From contig NZ_JAKKFD010000018.1 of assembly GCF_022229005.1 (NCBI RefSeq), forward strand, positions 1 to 40,577: a DNA stretch of 40,577 nucleotides, given 5' to 3'. The position numbers were made by a program, and so were the translations under genes. Source of the stretch: Micromonospora trifolii (GTDB taxonomy: Bacteria; Actinomycetota; Actinomycetes; Mycobacteriales; Micromonosporaceae). Of the stretch, positions 24,363 through 32,357 are shown piece after piece; position 1 is the first letter of the stretch; each line of letters begins with the position of its first letter. Below the pieces are notes generated by a model that was not told the DNA's origin, searched no databases, and was given only the letters and a program-made list of their open reading frames with translations.

Positions 24363-24426
24363 CCGGTCATCCTGGCAGAGCCGGTACCGTGGGCACGAGC
24401 GGCACGCGTGAGGGAGGGCAGCGACG

Positions 24427-24816
24427 GTGACCATTGCCCGACCCGACAGTGGCCCGGATTTCGGTGCCGTCCGCCCGGTGCCGCGTACCCCGTCGGGCCT
24501 CTTCCCCTCCGGGCCGCCGACCCGGCCCACCTACCGCGAGCCGCACCCGGTCACCGGCGGTGGTGTCGCCGCCGGCGCCGGCGCGGCGGCCGGTTGGCTG
24601 CTGCTGTTCGGCCTGCTCGGCACCGACGTGGCCAGCTACGCGTGGTGGACGGTGATCGCCGGCCTGCTGGCCTGGGTCACCGCCCTGGTGCTGGTCCGCT
24701 ACGGCGACCGAGGGGTGGCCACCGGGGTCGCCATCGTCACGGCGGGTGGCTGGAGCATCGCCGCCGCCGTGGTGGCGGTCCGCTGGGCGACCAGTGCTGA
24801 CTGGCCGCTGTGGTGA
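24427..24816 (+). CDS. Small membrane protein, function unknown
   Basis: A 129-aa protein with a Pro/Arg-rich cytoplasmic N-terminus (about 45 residues) and three helices (GVAAGAGAAAGWLLLFGLLG, WWTVIAGLLAWVTALVLVRY and VAIVTAGGWSIAAAVVAV), ending ADWPLW. No motif links it to a known function. GTG with GGAGGG about eight bases upstream. It is divergent from the M23 lipoprotein with only 64 bp between, so they share a promoter region. Confidence 0.75.
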   Translation: MTIARPDSGPDFGAVRPVPRTPSGLFPSGPPTRPTYREPHPVTGGGVAAGAGAAAGWLLLFGLLGTDVASYAWWTVIAGLLAWVTALVLVRYGDRGVATGVAIVTAGGWSIAAAVVAVRWATSADWPLW

Positions 24817-24927
24817 CCGGCACGGAGGGGCCCCGAGACGGCGCTCGGTGACTGCACCGTGTGCCCGGTTGGCTGCGTAGCGAACGCCGTCTTGACGTGG
24901 CCGCCGAGACTCGGCACGCTCGGGACT

Positions 24928-25095
24928 ATGGCCTGGACCACTCCCCGGCAGGATCCCGATCGCAATCGCCGTCGACTGCAGTTGCTGGCCGAGTTGGCGG
25001 GCGCCCGGGCGGTCCGTCAGCGCAGCCGACCGCAGCGGCAGCGCACCGAGCGTCTGCGCCAGCTCATCGCCACCCGCCGTCGAGTCGTCGGCTGA
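24928..25095 (+). CDS. Possible small basic protein
   Basis: A 55-codon frame encodes a very arginine-rich helical peptide (MAWTTPRQDPDRNRRRLQLL...). The ATG has only CGGGA upstream. Composition is plausible for a nucleic-acid-binding or ribosome-associated peptide, but short high-GC frames arise by chance. The rest of the 24817-25212 gap shows only a short UUCG-loop hairpin at 25118-25131. Confidence 0.4.
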   Translation: MAWTTPRQDPDRNRRRLQLLAELAGARAVRQRSRPQRQRTERLRQLIATRRRVVG

Positions 25096-25212
25096 TCCGA
25101 CTTTGTCAGGAATGACCCGCCCTTCGGGGCGTTGACGGGTCGCCTGCCGACCCGACCGGCTAACGTGCACGCGTAACGAGTCGACGCTGTGTCGAGGGCT
25201 ATTGGGGGGACC

Positions 25213-25740
25213 GTGTCGTACTTCGCTGCGGCCGTGGTGCGCGACGACAGTGGCTGGACCGCCGCCGAGGTCAGCCTGCGTGGCGCCACCGACATCGACG
25301 AGGTTGCCGACCGGCTGCGTGACGTCGACCTGGAGGCCGACGTGTCGCTGCTCTTCGTCGAGGCCGACGACGCGTATCTGGTGATCCTGCGCCTCGACGA
25401 GGGCGAGGACCTGCGGGTGTTCGGTTCGGACTCCGCGTACGCCGAGGAGTCGCAGCTCGGGTCGCTGCTGGTCGGTGACCTGAAGACCTCGGTCACCGGG
25501 CTCGACGGTGACGACGAGCCACGCCCGGTGAGCACCGGTGACGAGGAGAGCGAACAGCCCGTCGTCGACCCGGAGGCCGACCCGGTCGGTGACGCCGACC
25601 TGCTGGCCAACCTGGGCATCTCCGCGCAGAAGCTGCTGACCCTCTGCACCCACGAGGGGATGATGCCGGCGGACGTCACCTCCGAGATCTGCCAGGTGCT
25701 CGGCTGTGCCGACGAGGTCGAGGAGCTGCGTGAGGTCTGA
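25213..25740 (+). CDS. tRNA adenosine deaminase-associated protein
   Basis: The 175-aa acidic protein matches the actinobacterial family always found next to TadA (TIGR03941): N-terminus SYFAAAVVRDDSGW, middle DDAYLVILRLDEGEDLRVF, and C-terminus GMMPADVTSEICQVLGCADE. An acidic, variable linker (about residues 97-125) joins the two parts. Its molecular role is unknown; the genetic link suggests it helps or regulates TadA. GTG at 25213 has GGGGG upstream. Its 3' end overlaps tadA by 11 bases, so the two are coupled. Confidence 0.9.
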   Translation: MSYFAAAVVRDDSGWTAAEVSLRGATDIDEVADRLRDVDLEADVSLLFVEADDAYLVILRLDEGEDLRVFGSDSAYAEESQLGSLLVGDLKTSVTGLDGDDEPRPVSTGDEESEQPVVDPEADPVGDADLLANLGISAQKLLTLCTHEGMMPADVTSEICQVLGCADEVEELREV

Positions 25741-26332
25741 GCCGGCCGACGCCACCGATCCGTCTTTGGAGTCGATCCGACCGGGCCAGCCGACCCCCGG
25801 CGCGGTGGGCCGCGCCGGGCCCGGCGCCCACGAGGGTCTGGCCGACCTGGGCGAGGTCGGCCGACGGCAGCGGCACGAGCTGTGGATGCGCCGCGCCCTG
25901 GAGGTCGCCGTCGCCGGTCCACAGGTCGACGACACGGTCAGCACCGACGTCGACGACGTGCCGGTGGGGGCGGTGCTCTACGGGCCGGACGGCACCGAGC
26001 TGGCCACCGGACGCAACGAGCGCGAGCTGACCGGCGACCCCACCGCCCACGCCGAGGTGCTGGCCCTACGCCGGGGCGCCGAGCGCACGGGCCGGTGGCG
26101 GCTGGACGGCTGCACCCTGGTGGTCACCCTCGAACCGTGCACCATGTGCGCCGGGGCGCTGGTGCTGGCCCGGGTCTCCACAGTCGTGTTCGGCGCGTGG
26201 GAACCCAAGACCGGCGCGGCCGGTTCGCTCTGGGACGTGTTGCGGGACCGTCGGCTCAACCACCGCCCCGAGGTCTACGGCGGGGTGCTGGAGGCCGAGA
26301 CCGCCACCGTCCTGCGCGCGTTCTTCCGCTGA
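25730..26332 (+). CDS. tadA: tRNA(Arg) adenosine-34 deaminase TadA
   Basis: This enzyme converts adenosine-34 to inosine in tRNA-Arg(ACG), allowing wobble decoding. The cytidine-deaminase fold is complete: zinc ligand and catalytic Glu in PTAHAEVLALRRGAE (about residue 107), and the PCxxC in TLEPCTMCAGALVLAR (about 136). The protein (200 aa) has an N-terminal extension of about 55 low-complexity residues before WMRRALEVA, where most TadA proteins begin. A start at ATG of WMRR is possible, but GTG at 25730 has GGAG upstream and overlaps the previous gene as expected for coupling. Confidence 0.92.
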   Translation: MRSEPADATDPSLESIRPGQPTPGAVGRAGPGAHEGLADLGEVGRRQRHELWMRRALEVAVAGPQVDDTVSTDVDDVPVGAVLYGPDGTELATGRNERELTGDPTAHAEVLALRRGAERTGRWRLDGCTLVVTLEPCTMCAGALVLARVSTVVFGAWEPKTGAAGSLWDVLRDRRLNHRPEVYGGVLEAETATVLRAFFR

Positions 26333-26414
26333 GGCCGGGCCGTCGGCGGCCGTCTGACTTGTGCGGCCTTTTGCGGGCGGGCGGGGCGGACGGGTCGGGC
26401 GGGTCGGACGCGAA

Positions 26415-26464
26415 AGAGCGTGATGACTGTGCGGCATCTTGATGCCCCACAGTCATCACGCTCT
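26415..26464. repeat. 50-nt near-perfect palindrome between tadA and deoD
   Basis: Outer arms 26415-26431 and 26448-26464 (17 nt, perfect), one C-C mismatch, inner arms GGCATC/GATGCC and a TT loop. It lies between two convergent genes and may act as a bidirectional terminator. Neither side has a clear T-run, and its symmetry exceeds normal needs, so a dispersed palindromic repeat is also possible. Confidence 0.8.
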
Positions 26465-26493
26465 CCGCGGTGTTGCCCGCCCGGTCAGACGGC

Positions 26494-27201
26494 TCAGGCG
26501 ATGATCGTGTCGAGGGCGATCTCGACCATCTGGCTGAAGGTCTGCTCGCGCTCCTCCGAGGTGGTCTTCTCACCGGTCTTGATGTGGTCGCTGACCGTCA
26601 ACACGGTCAGCGCGCGGGCCTTGAACCGGGCGGCGATCGTGTAGAGCGCCGCCGACTCCATCTCCACCGCCAGCACGCCGTAGTCGGCGAGGGTGTCGTA
26701 GAGGTCCGGCCGGTCGGTGTAGAAGGCGTCCGCCGCCAGGATCGGCCCGACGTGCATGGTGATGCCGCGCCGCTCGGCCACCTCGACCGACGTACGCAGC
26801 AGCCCGAAATCGGCCACCGGGGCGTAGTCGATCAGCCCGTCGAACCGCATCCGGTTCATGTTCGAGTCGGTGGACGACCCGATCGCCGCCACCACGTCCC
26901 GCAGTTGCAGGTCCGTGCTGAGGGCGCCACAGGAGCCGACCCGGATCAGCGTCTTCACGCCGTACTCGTTGATCAACTCGTGGGCGTAGATGGAGGCCGA
27001 CGGCATGCCCATGCCGGAGCCCTGGACGGAAACCTCGACGCCGTTCCAGCGGCCGGTGAAGCCCAGCATGCCCCGAACCGTCGAGTAGCAGGTAGCGCCC
27101 TCGAGGTAGGTCTCCGCGATCCACTTGGCCCGCAGGGGGTCACCCGGCATCAGGACCCGCTCGGCGATCTCGCCCGGCTTCGCGCCGATGTGCGTACTCA
27201 T
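26494..27201 (-). CDS. deoD: Purine-nucleoside phosphorylase DeoD
   Basis: The 235-aa enzyme belongs to the trimer/hexamer PNP family and phosphorolyses purine (deoxy)nucleosides to base plus (deoxy)ribose-1-phosphate in salvage. Phosphate- and nucleoside-binding motifs are intact: [49 protein letters not shown] and the catalytic SDH in [19 protein letters not shown]. Length equals that of the E. coli enzyme closely. ATG at 27201 with AGGA eight bases upstream. Divergent from tRNA-Ser(CGA). Confidence 0.95.
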   Translation of the reverse strand: MSTHIGAKPGEIAERVLMPGDPLRAKWIAETYLEGATCYSTVRGMLGFTGRWNGVEVSVQGSGMGMPSASIYAHELINEYGVKTLIRVGSCGALSTDLQLRDVVAAIGSSTDSNMNRMRFDGLIDYAPVADFGLLRTSVEVAERRGITMHVGPILAADAFYTDRPDLYDTLADYGVLAVEMESAALYTIAARFKARALTVLTVSDHIKTGEKTTSEEREQTFSQMVEIALDTIIA

Positions 27202-27276
27202 GGCAAAGATCCTGCCAGGCCGGCCCGGGCGATACCGGTTCGGCGTCGGAACCGGCGGTCCTGTACCCTCGTCGGC

Positions 27277-27363
27277 GGTGGCGTGTCCGAGCGGCCTAAG
27301 GAGCACGCCTCGAAAGCGTGTGAGGGTTAACGCCCTCCGAGGGTTCAAATCCCTCCGCCACCG
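27277..27363 (+). tRNA. tRNA-Ser (anticodon CGA)
   Basis: An 87-nt class II tRNA. Acceptor arms GGTGGCG and CGCCACC pair, with G as discriminator. The anticodon stem CACGC/GCGTG encloses CTCGAAA; anticodon CGA (27311-27313) reads UCG. A long variable arm (GAGGGTTAACGCCCTC) and T arm GAGGGTTCAAATCCCTC follow. CCA is not encoded. Confidence 0.96.
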
Positions 27364-27375
27364 CTCTGTAGTGCA

Positions 27376-27415
27376 GAAACGCCCGGTCGATCCGCGAGGA
27401 TCGACCGGGCGTTTC
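27376..27415. terminator. Terminator between tRNA-Ser and SDR gene
   Basis: A perfect 18-bp stem (27376-27393 with 27398-27415), a 4-nt loop GCGA, and GTTTC at the 3' edge. It follows the tRNA by 12 bases and ends four bases before the stop of the convergent SDR gene, so it can terminate both. Confidence 0.88.
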
Positions 27416-27418
27416 GCG

Positions 27419-28168
27419 TCAGAGCTGCTGCTCGCCACCGTCGACGAACAGCTCGCCGCCGGTCATGAAGCTGCTCTGGTCGGAGGCGAGGAAGAGCGCG
27501 GCGTTGGCGATCTCGTCCGGGTGTGCCATGCGCTGCATGGGCACGCCCGAGGCGATGGCCTTCAGCAACCCCGGGGCCTCCGCGGGGCTGGGCGCGAGGC
27601 CGGCGAGCCCGGGGGTTTCGGTCGAGCCGGGCACCAGGGTGTTCACCCGGATCTTCCGGCCGATCAGCTCGCCGGCCCAGGTGCGACCGAACGAGCGGAT
27701 GGCCGCCTTGGACGCGGCGTAGACGCTGAACGCCGGCGTGCCGTTGCTGGCGGCCGTCGAGCCGGTGAGCACGATCGACGCGCCCTCGTTGAGCAGGGGC
27801 AGGGCCTTCTGCACAGTGAAGATGGTGCCGTAGATGTTGGTGTCGAAGGTTTTGGCCACGTGCTCGGCGGTGATCGAGTCGAGCGAACGGAACTCACCGC
27901 CGCCGGCGTTGGCGAACACCACGTCCAGTCCGGCGCCGCGCTCCTCGATCGCCCGCATGACCCGGTCCAGGTCGTCGAGCTTGCTGACATCGCTGGCGAT
28001 GCCGGTGACGTTCGCGCCGATGCTGGCCACGGCCTCGTCCACCGGGCCCTTGCGACGGCCGGTGACGAAGACGTACGCGCCTTCGGCCGCGAAGCGGCGG
28101 GCGGTGGCCAGGCCGATGCCCGTGGTGCCCCCGGTGACGAGAGCGGTCTTGCCGTCGAGCTGTCCCAC
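27419..28168 (-). CDS. SDR family oxidoreductase
   Basis: A 249-aa classical short-chain dehydrogenase/reductase. The nucleotide-binding TGGTTGIG is near residue 13, NAGGG near 83, and the catalytic Ser/Tyr/Lys are in [11 protein letters not shown] and [12 protein letters not shown] following beta-2 (VTGRRKG) favours NADP(H). The substrate is unknown. GTG at 28168 has AGAGGAG upstream. It is divergent from a TetR-type regulator; two operator-like palindromes lie between, so repression by that regulator, relieved by a ligand related to the enzyme's substrate, is likely. Confidence 0.92.
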   Translation of the reverse strand: MGQLDGKTALVTGGTTGIGLATARRFAAEGAYVFVTGRRKGPVDEAVASIGANVTGIASDVSKLDDLDRVMRAIEERGAGLDVVFANAGGGEFRSLDSITAEHVAKTFDTNIYGTIFTVQKALPLLNEGASIVLTGSTAASNGTPAFSVYAASKAAIRSFGRTWAGELIGRKIRVNTLVPGSTETPGLAGLAPSPAEAPGLLKAIASGVPMQRMAHPDEIANAALFLASDQSSFMTGGELFVDGGEQQL

Positions 28169-28226
28169 GATGGATCTCCTCTGTTGGGGTGTGGTCGTGT
28201 GCGGCCGGCCGGGCCTCAAGCATTCT

Positions 28227-28240
28227 GTACCGAGCGGTAC
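28227..28240. promoter_or_regulatory. TetR-type operator 1 (GTACCGAGCGGTAC)
   Basis: A 14-nt dyad with arms GTACCG/CGGTAC around AG, 59 bp upstream of the SDR start. It is preceded by TTCT and shares TTCTGTACCGA(G/T)CGGT with the second site. It is the probable target of the adjacent TetR protein. Confidence 0.75.
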
Positions 28241-28283
28241 GTATCCGACCGTAGCAACCGTCGGCGGGGGGCGCAAATTTCTG

Positions 28284-28295
28284 TACCGATCGGTT
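28284..28295. promoter_or_regulatory. TetR-type operator 2 (TACCGATCGGTT)
   Basis: ACCGATCGGT is a perfect palindrome 41 bp before the regulator's GTG. With operator 1 (57 bp away, centre to centre about 56) it would let one regulator control both divergent genes and itself. Confidence 0.75.
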
Positions 28296-28335
28296 TTCGC
28301 TGCCGGTAGGATGGGCGGGGAAGGGGTGGTGGGCT

Positions 28336-28968
28336 GTGCCGCAGCGAGGGCGACCACGGGGCTTCGACGTCGACGAGGCGCTGGAGCGCGCGGTCGAGGT
28401 GTTCTGGCGTCAGGGGTACGAAGGAGCCTCGGTGACCGACCTCACCGAGGCGATGGGGATCAACAAGCCCAGCCTCTACGCGGCCTTCGGCGGCAAGGAG
28501 GAGCTGTTCCGCAAGGCCGTGGCCCGCTACGCCGAAAAGGACATGGGGTACGCGCGGGACGCCTTTGCCCAACCGACCGCTTACGAGGTGGTCGCCACCC
28601 TGCTGCGCGAGAACGTGATCGCCGTGACCCGGACCGACCGGCCGGCCGGGTGCCTGTCGATCCAGGGCGGCACCAGCTGCTCCACCGACAACGCGCCCAT
28701 CGCCGGGTTCCTCGCCGCCAGTCGCCTGGGCGGTGAAGGCGCCCTTGCCGACCGGCTCGCCCGCGCCGTCGCCGAGGGTGACCTACCCGCGCACGCCGAT
28801 CCGGTCGCGCTCGCCCGCTTCATCATGATCGTGACCGAGGGGCAGGCGGTGCATGCCGCCGCCGGCGTCAGCAGGGAAGACCTGCGACAGGCCGCGGAGA
28901 TCGCGCTTGCCGGTTTCGCCGCCGCATCCGGGGCACGACTGCCGGAGCAGGCCACCCGCCCGGTCTGA
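28336..28968 (+). CDS. TetR/AcrR family transcriptional regulator
   Basis: This 210-aa protein has an N-terminal helix-turn-helix (about residues 12-58: FDVDEALERAVEVFWRQGYE, then SVTDLTEAMGINKPSLYAAF), closely resembling regulators of SDR-linked detoxification genes. The C-terminal ligand domain includes RPAGCLSIQGGTSCST, which has two Cys in a position seen in this subgroup. GTG at 28336 with an AAGGGG run upstream. It likely represses itself and the divergent SDR gene through the two palindromes in the 167-bp intergenic region. Confidence 0.92.
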   Translation: MPQRGRPRGFDVDEALERAVEVFWRQGYEGASVTDLTEAMGINKPSLYAAFGGKEELFRKAVARYAEKDMGYARDAFAQPTAYEVVATLLRENVIAVTRTDRPAGCLSIQGGTSCSTDNAPIAGFLAASRLGGEGALADRLARAVAEGDLPAHADPVALARFIMIVTEGQAVHAAAGVSREDLRQAAEIALAGFAAASGARLPEQATRPV

Positions 28969-28972
28969 GCGG

Positions 28973-29185
28973 TCACCGTTCGAGCAGCGCCGCCATGCCA
29001 TCAAGCAGACGGTGAAGGCCGAATTCGAAGAGACTCTCGACATTGAGGTCGACCGCCGTGCGGCTGAGTCGGGCCAGATGCGGAAACTCGCCCGCCGGGC
29101 AGGACGGACTTCGCGGCGGCCCACTCGTACGACTTCTGGCGGTCGCTGCGCCGCTGATGCCAGTGGGCCGGGTCCCGGGGGATCC
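28973..29185 (-). pseudogene. Remnant of a TetR-type regulator C-terminus, frameshifted
   Basis: Reading the minus strand toward the stop at 28973-28975 gives EFPHLARLSRTAVDL, then ESLFEFGLHRLLDGMAALLER. This is the typical end of TetR-family ligand domains. The matching upstream part, AHWHQRRSDRQKSYEWAAAK then SVLP, lies in another frame; the break is at about 29091-29100, where one extra G separates the frames. No N-terminal HTH remains, since the upstream sequence runs into the response regulator's stop. It is a broken fragment, unrelated in frame to the intact TetR gene beside it. Confidence 0.7.
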
Positions 29186-29192
29186 GGCCCGC

Positions 29193-29840
29193 TCACCGGC
29201 CCGGATCCTTGAGGAAGGTCAGCACGGCGGCGACCCGGCGATGCACGTCACCGTCGGGTGGCAGGTCGAGCTTGGTGAAGATGTTCCCGATGTGCTTGCT
29301 CACCGCGCGCTCGGTGATCACGAGCTGGGCGGCGATGCCCGTGTTGGTGCTGCCTCCGGCCATCAGCGCGAGCACCTCGCGTTCCCGTGCGGTGAGATCG
29401 GTGAGCGGGTTGCGCCGGGCGGTGACGAGTTGGGCCACGACCTGCGGGTCCAGCACGGTGCCTCCGGCGGCGACCCGACGTAAGGCGTCAAGGAACTCCT
29501 CGACCCGGGACACCCGGTCCTTGAGCAGGTAGCCGACCCCGCCCTGCCCGTCGACGAGCAGCTCGGTCGCGTACGCGCGCTCGACATACTGGGACAACAG
29601 CAGCACCGGCAGCCCGGGGTGTAGCCGGCGCGCGGCCAGCGCGGTGCGCAACCCCTCGTCGCGGAACGTCGGCGGCAGTCGGATGTCCAGGATGGCGACG
29701 TCGGGCCGCTGCCGGTCGATCGCCGCGATGATGTCGTCCGGTGTGTCCACCGCTGCCGTCACCGTGAAGCCGGCGGTGCTGAGCAGCAGGTTGAGCCCTT
29801 CCTGGAGCAGGACGTTGTCTTCGGCGATCAGGACGCGCAC
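29193..29840 (-). CDS. NarL/LuxR-type response regulator
   Basis: A 215-aa two-component regulator. The receiver domain (1-120) has the acidic pair in AEDN, phospho-acceptor Asp about residue 52 (VAILDIRLPP), the Ser in LLLSQY and Lys in YLLKDR. The LuxR-type HTH is at about 149-205 (LTAREREVLALMAGGSTNTG, ERAVSKHIGNIFTKL). The GTG start overlaps the kinase gene by 13 bases, so the two are coupled. It probably binds promoters of envelope or secreted-hydrolase genes; a candidate site is at 31084-31099. Confidence 0.94.
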   Translation of the reverse strand: MRVLIAEDNVLLQEGLNLLLSTAGFTVTAAVDTPDDIIAAIDRQRPDVAILDIRLPPTFRDEGLRTALAARRLHPGLPVLLLSQYVERAYATELLVDGQGGVGYLLKDRVSRVEEFLDALRRVAAGGTVLDPQVVAQLVTARRNPLTDLTAREREVLALMAGGSTNTGIAAQLVITERAVSKHIGNIFTKLDLPPDGDVHRRVAAVLTFLKDPGR

Positions 29841-31048
29841 GGCAACTCCACCCGTAGCACCGTCGGCCCGCCGATCGGGCTGCTCAGCTCGACAGTGCCG
29901 TCCAGTGCCGCGACCCGGCGCCGGATGCCGGTCAGGCCGGTGCCGGTCGACGATTGTGCGCCGCCGATGCCGTCGTCGGTCACGTTCACCACCAGCTGAC
30001 CCGCCTGGTGCTCCACCCGCAGGTCACCCCCGGTCGCCCTGCTGTGCCGAGTGATGTTGGCCAACGCTTCCGCCACGACGAAGTAGGCGGCGCTCTCCAA
30101 CGCCGCCGGTAGTCGTCGCAGTGGGGCGACCCGGACCGTGAGCGGCACCGGACAGTCGGCGGCGAGCGCGTGCACCGCGCCCGGCAGCCCTCGGTCGACC
30201 AGAATCGGTGGGTAGATGCCCCGCACCACGGCGCGCAGCTCGGTCAGCGCTGCCTCGACGCTGGTCCGTGCCCGCTCGATCAGCTGGTCCGCCAGCGCCG
30301 GGTCGGCTGCCCGTTGACGTTGCGCGACGCCGAGCTGGATGGCGATCGCCACCAACCGGGCCTGGGTGCCGTCGTGCAGGTCGCGCTCGATCCGCCGCAG
30401 CTCCCCCGCGTGGGCGTCGAGCGCGCCGGCCCGGGTGGCGGTGAGCTCAGTGACCCGCCGCTCCAACCGGCTCCGCGAGGACGGCGCGAACGACACTCGC
30501 GCCGCCCGGGCGTACGCCACGGCGCAGGCCGGGACAGCCCACCGGAGAAGTGCCAGCGCGGCGAGCCCGAGCAGGGGTGGCACCAGCAATGCCTGGGCCC
30601 AGCTCCGGATCGGCACGACGAAGGTGAGCGGCGCCTCGACCGGCACGGCCCACCACATCAGCGGCACGATCAACCCGCCCAGCGCGAGTAGCCAGAGCAG
30701 CAGCACACCGGCAGCCAGCGGCACACCGGCGATGGCGTGAACGGTCAGCCAGAGCGCACCTCGGTAGGTGGCCGGATCGCCCGCGGAGGCGCGTAGCCAC
30801 GCGGCCTGACTGGCGCACAGCACCTGGGACCCGGCCGGAATCGCCAGGCCCAGCAACCGGTCTGCGCGGCGCCGCTCCAGGCGAGCGATCGACCGGAGGA
30901 CACGCACGGCGGGCGGCAGCAGCGCGATGCCGACCAGGACGATGCTCAAGCCGAGTGCCCCGGCGAGCGCGCCGACCGCGACCGCCGACGCCACCGCAGT
31001 GGCCCCGCCGGTCACCAGGTACGTCGTCGCGAACCAAGCCCGCCGCAT
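29828..31048 (-). CDS. Sensor histidine kinase (HisKA_3, NarL-partner type)
   Basis: This 406-aa kinase has about five or six membrane helices and little outer-loop sequence, suggesting it senses membrane or envelope state. The dimerisation/phosphorylation helix ELRRIERDLHDGTQARLVAI contains the phospho-His (about 223). The ATPase domain has the N-box EALANITRHSRA, G1 VTDDGIGG and G2 GTGLTGIRRRVAALDG. GGAG lies nine bases before ATG at 31048; a GTG two codons earlier (31054) is an alternative. The cognate regulator follows with overlap. Confidence 0.92.
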   Translation of the reverse strand: MRRAWFATTYLVTGGATAVASAVAVGALAGALGLSIVLVGIALLPPAVRVLRSIARLERRRADRLLGLAIPAGSQVLCASQAAWLRASAGDPATYRGALWLTVHAIAGVPLAAGVLLLWLLALGGLIVPLMWWAVPVEAPLTFVVPIRSWAQALLVPPLLGLAALALLRWAVPACAVAYARAARVSFAPSSRSRLERRVTELTATRAGALDAHAGELRRIERDLHDGTQARLVAIAIQLGVAQRQRAADPALADQLIERARTSVEAALTELRAVVRGIYPPILVDRGLPGAVHALAADCPVPLTVRVAPLRRLPAALESAAYFVVAEALANITRHSRATGGDLRVEHQAGQLVVNVTDDGIGGAQSSTGTGLTGIRRRVAALDGTVELSSPIGGPTVLRVELPCAS

Positions 31049-31083
31049 CGTCACATTCTCCGTCCACGGGGGCGGCCGGGGCA

Positions 31084-31099
31084 GTGTAGCCAGCTACAC
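31084..31099. promoter_or_regulatory. Palindrome GTGTAG-CCAG-CTACAC in divergent promoter region
   Basis: Perfect 6-nt arms lie between the kinase gene (-) and the beta-lactamase-like gene (+). The centre is about 67 bases before the ATG at 31159, which may also be the transcription start. That distance suits an activator site. It is a candidate binding site for the LuxR-type response regulator. Confidence 0.6.
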
Positions 31100-31145
31100 C
31101 ATTGATCCGGGTCTCTGCTCCCTCGTGCCCCCGCGTGGCCGTCCC

Positions 31146-31151
31146 TAGCGT
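31146..31151 (+). promoter_or_regulatory. -10-like box TAGCGT for a leaderless gene
   Basis: TAGCGT is followed by seven bases and the ATG at 31159, the spacing expected for leaderless actinobacterial transcripts. No Shine-Dalgarno is present. A matching -35 is not evident, consistent with activator dependence. Confidence 0.5.
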
Positions 31152-31158
31152 CGACGAC

Positions 31159-32319
31159 ATGAGAAGACCGACACGACGACGGCACACATTCGGCGTGCTC
31201 GCCGGAGTTGTCCTGCTCACCCTTGCCGGCGTGGGAGCACCAGCCGCGGCCGGTCAACCGGGGCCGGCGTGCTCCGACCGACCGGCGACGACCGCCGCGC
31301 TGCACGACCTGACCGGCACCCACCGGTTGGTCGGCGCGGCCATCGAGGTGAGCGGACCCGGGTGCGGCCGGTGGTCTGCTGCCAGCGGCCGGGCCGACCT
31401 GCGAACGGGTCGGCCGATGCGTGTCGACGAACGGATCCGGATCGGCAGTTCGACGAAGGCGTTCACCGCGACAGTGGTGCTGCAACTCGTCGCGGAGGGC
31501 CAACTGGTCCTGGACGCTGCGATCGAGAGGTACCTGCCAGGCCGGGTCCGTGGCAACGGGTACGACGGCCGACGGATCACCGTCCGCGATCTGCTGCGGC
31601 ACACCAGCGGCCTGCCCGACCACGTCGACGCGCTCGACTGGGACCGGGTGGATCGTTGGCGGTATCGGCACTTCGCGCCAGCGGAGCTGATCGCGATGGC
31701 GCTGGCCCAGCCACCGCCGACGACCAACTGGCACTACTCGACCACCAACTACGTCCTCGCCGGCCTGATCGTCGAGCAGGTCACCGGCCGCGACATCAGC
31801 GTGGAGATCACCCGGCGGATCATCGGGCCGTTGGGCCTGCGCGATACCTACTGGCCGGGCGACTCGGTGCGGATCCGGGGCCCCCATCCGCGCGGCTACG
31901 CGTTGGCCGGCGCCGAGGGGCGGCGGGACGTCACCGAGTTCGACATGTCGTACGGCGGCGCTGGTGGTGCGCTGGTCTCGACCCTCGCCGACCAGAACCG
32001 GTTCTTCGCCGCGCTGCTCGACGGTCGACTGCTGGACCCGGTCCGCCTCGCCGAGATGACCCACACCGTGCCGACCGATCCGGACCGGCTGTGGCCCGAC
32101 GCCCGATACGGGCTCGGGATCATCTCGACGCCGTTGGCCGGCTGCGGCGGGGCCCTGTACTGGGGCCACGGTGGCACGACGCCGGGCTTTCGCACCCTGG
32201 GCGGGGTCACCGCCGACGGTCGCCGGGCGCAGTTGGTGGTGAACGACGAGCCGGCGTCGTACGAGAGCTGGCAGGCGCTGTCCACGACCCTGCACACCGC
32301 CCTGTGTGAGGCCCGGTGA
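31159..32319 (+). CDS. Secreted serine hydrolase, beta-lactamase/D-Ala carboxypeptidase type
   Basis: A 386-aa class C beta-lactamase-fold protein with an Arg-rich signal peptide (cleavage near APAAAG, about residue 32). Catalytic Ser and Lys are in IGSSTKAF (about 96-100); the YxN Tyr is in HYSTTNYVLAG (about 193); the third motif is WGHGGTTPGF (about 335). Members include D-alanyl-D-alanine carboxypeptidases, esterases and beta-lactamases; the substrate cannot be chosen from sequence. A single C-terminal Cys pair may form a disulfide. The TAP-like hydrolase follows within 40 bp, and the two-component system is divergent. Confidence 0.87.
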   Translation: MRRPTRRRHTFGVLAGVVLLTLAGVGAPAAAGQPGPACSDRPATTAALHDLTGTHRLVGAAIEVSGPGCGRWSAASGRADLRTGRPMRVDERIRIGSSTKAFTATVVLQLVAEGQLVLDAAIERYLPGRVRGNGYDGRRITVRDLLRHTSGLPDHVDALDWDRVDRWRYRHFAPAELIAMALAQPPPTTNWHYSTTNYVLAGLIVEQVTGRDISVEITRRIIGPLGLRDTYWPGDSVRIRGPHPRGYALAGAEGRRDVTEFDMSYGGAGGALVSTLADQNRFFAALLDGRLLDPVRLAEMTHTVPTDPDRLWPDARYGLGIISTPLAGCGGALYWGHGGTTPGFRTLGGVTADGRRAQLVVNDEPASYESWQALSTTLHTALCEAR

Positions 32320-32357
32320 TCCGCCGCCGGGCCGATTTCTCAACCGAGGAGATGACG

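Noticed and set aside
25118..25137. UUCG-loop hairpin plus TTGACG as a promoter/terminator for the TadA operon
   Set aside because: The stem is only 5 bp and the nearest -10-like TAACGT is 23 bp from TTGACG, too far for a confident promoter.
28783..29196. A 137-codon minus-strand frame between TetR and the response regulator
   Set aside because: Its translation is not protein-like; the neighbouring frames give a recognisable but frameshifted TetR end instead.
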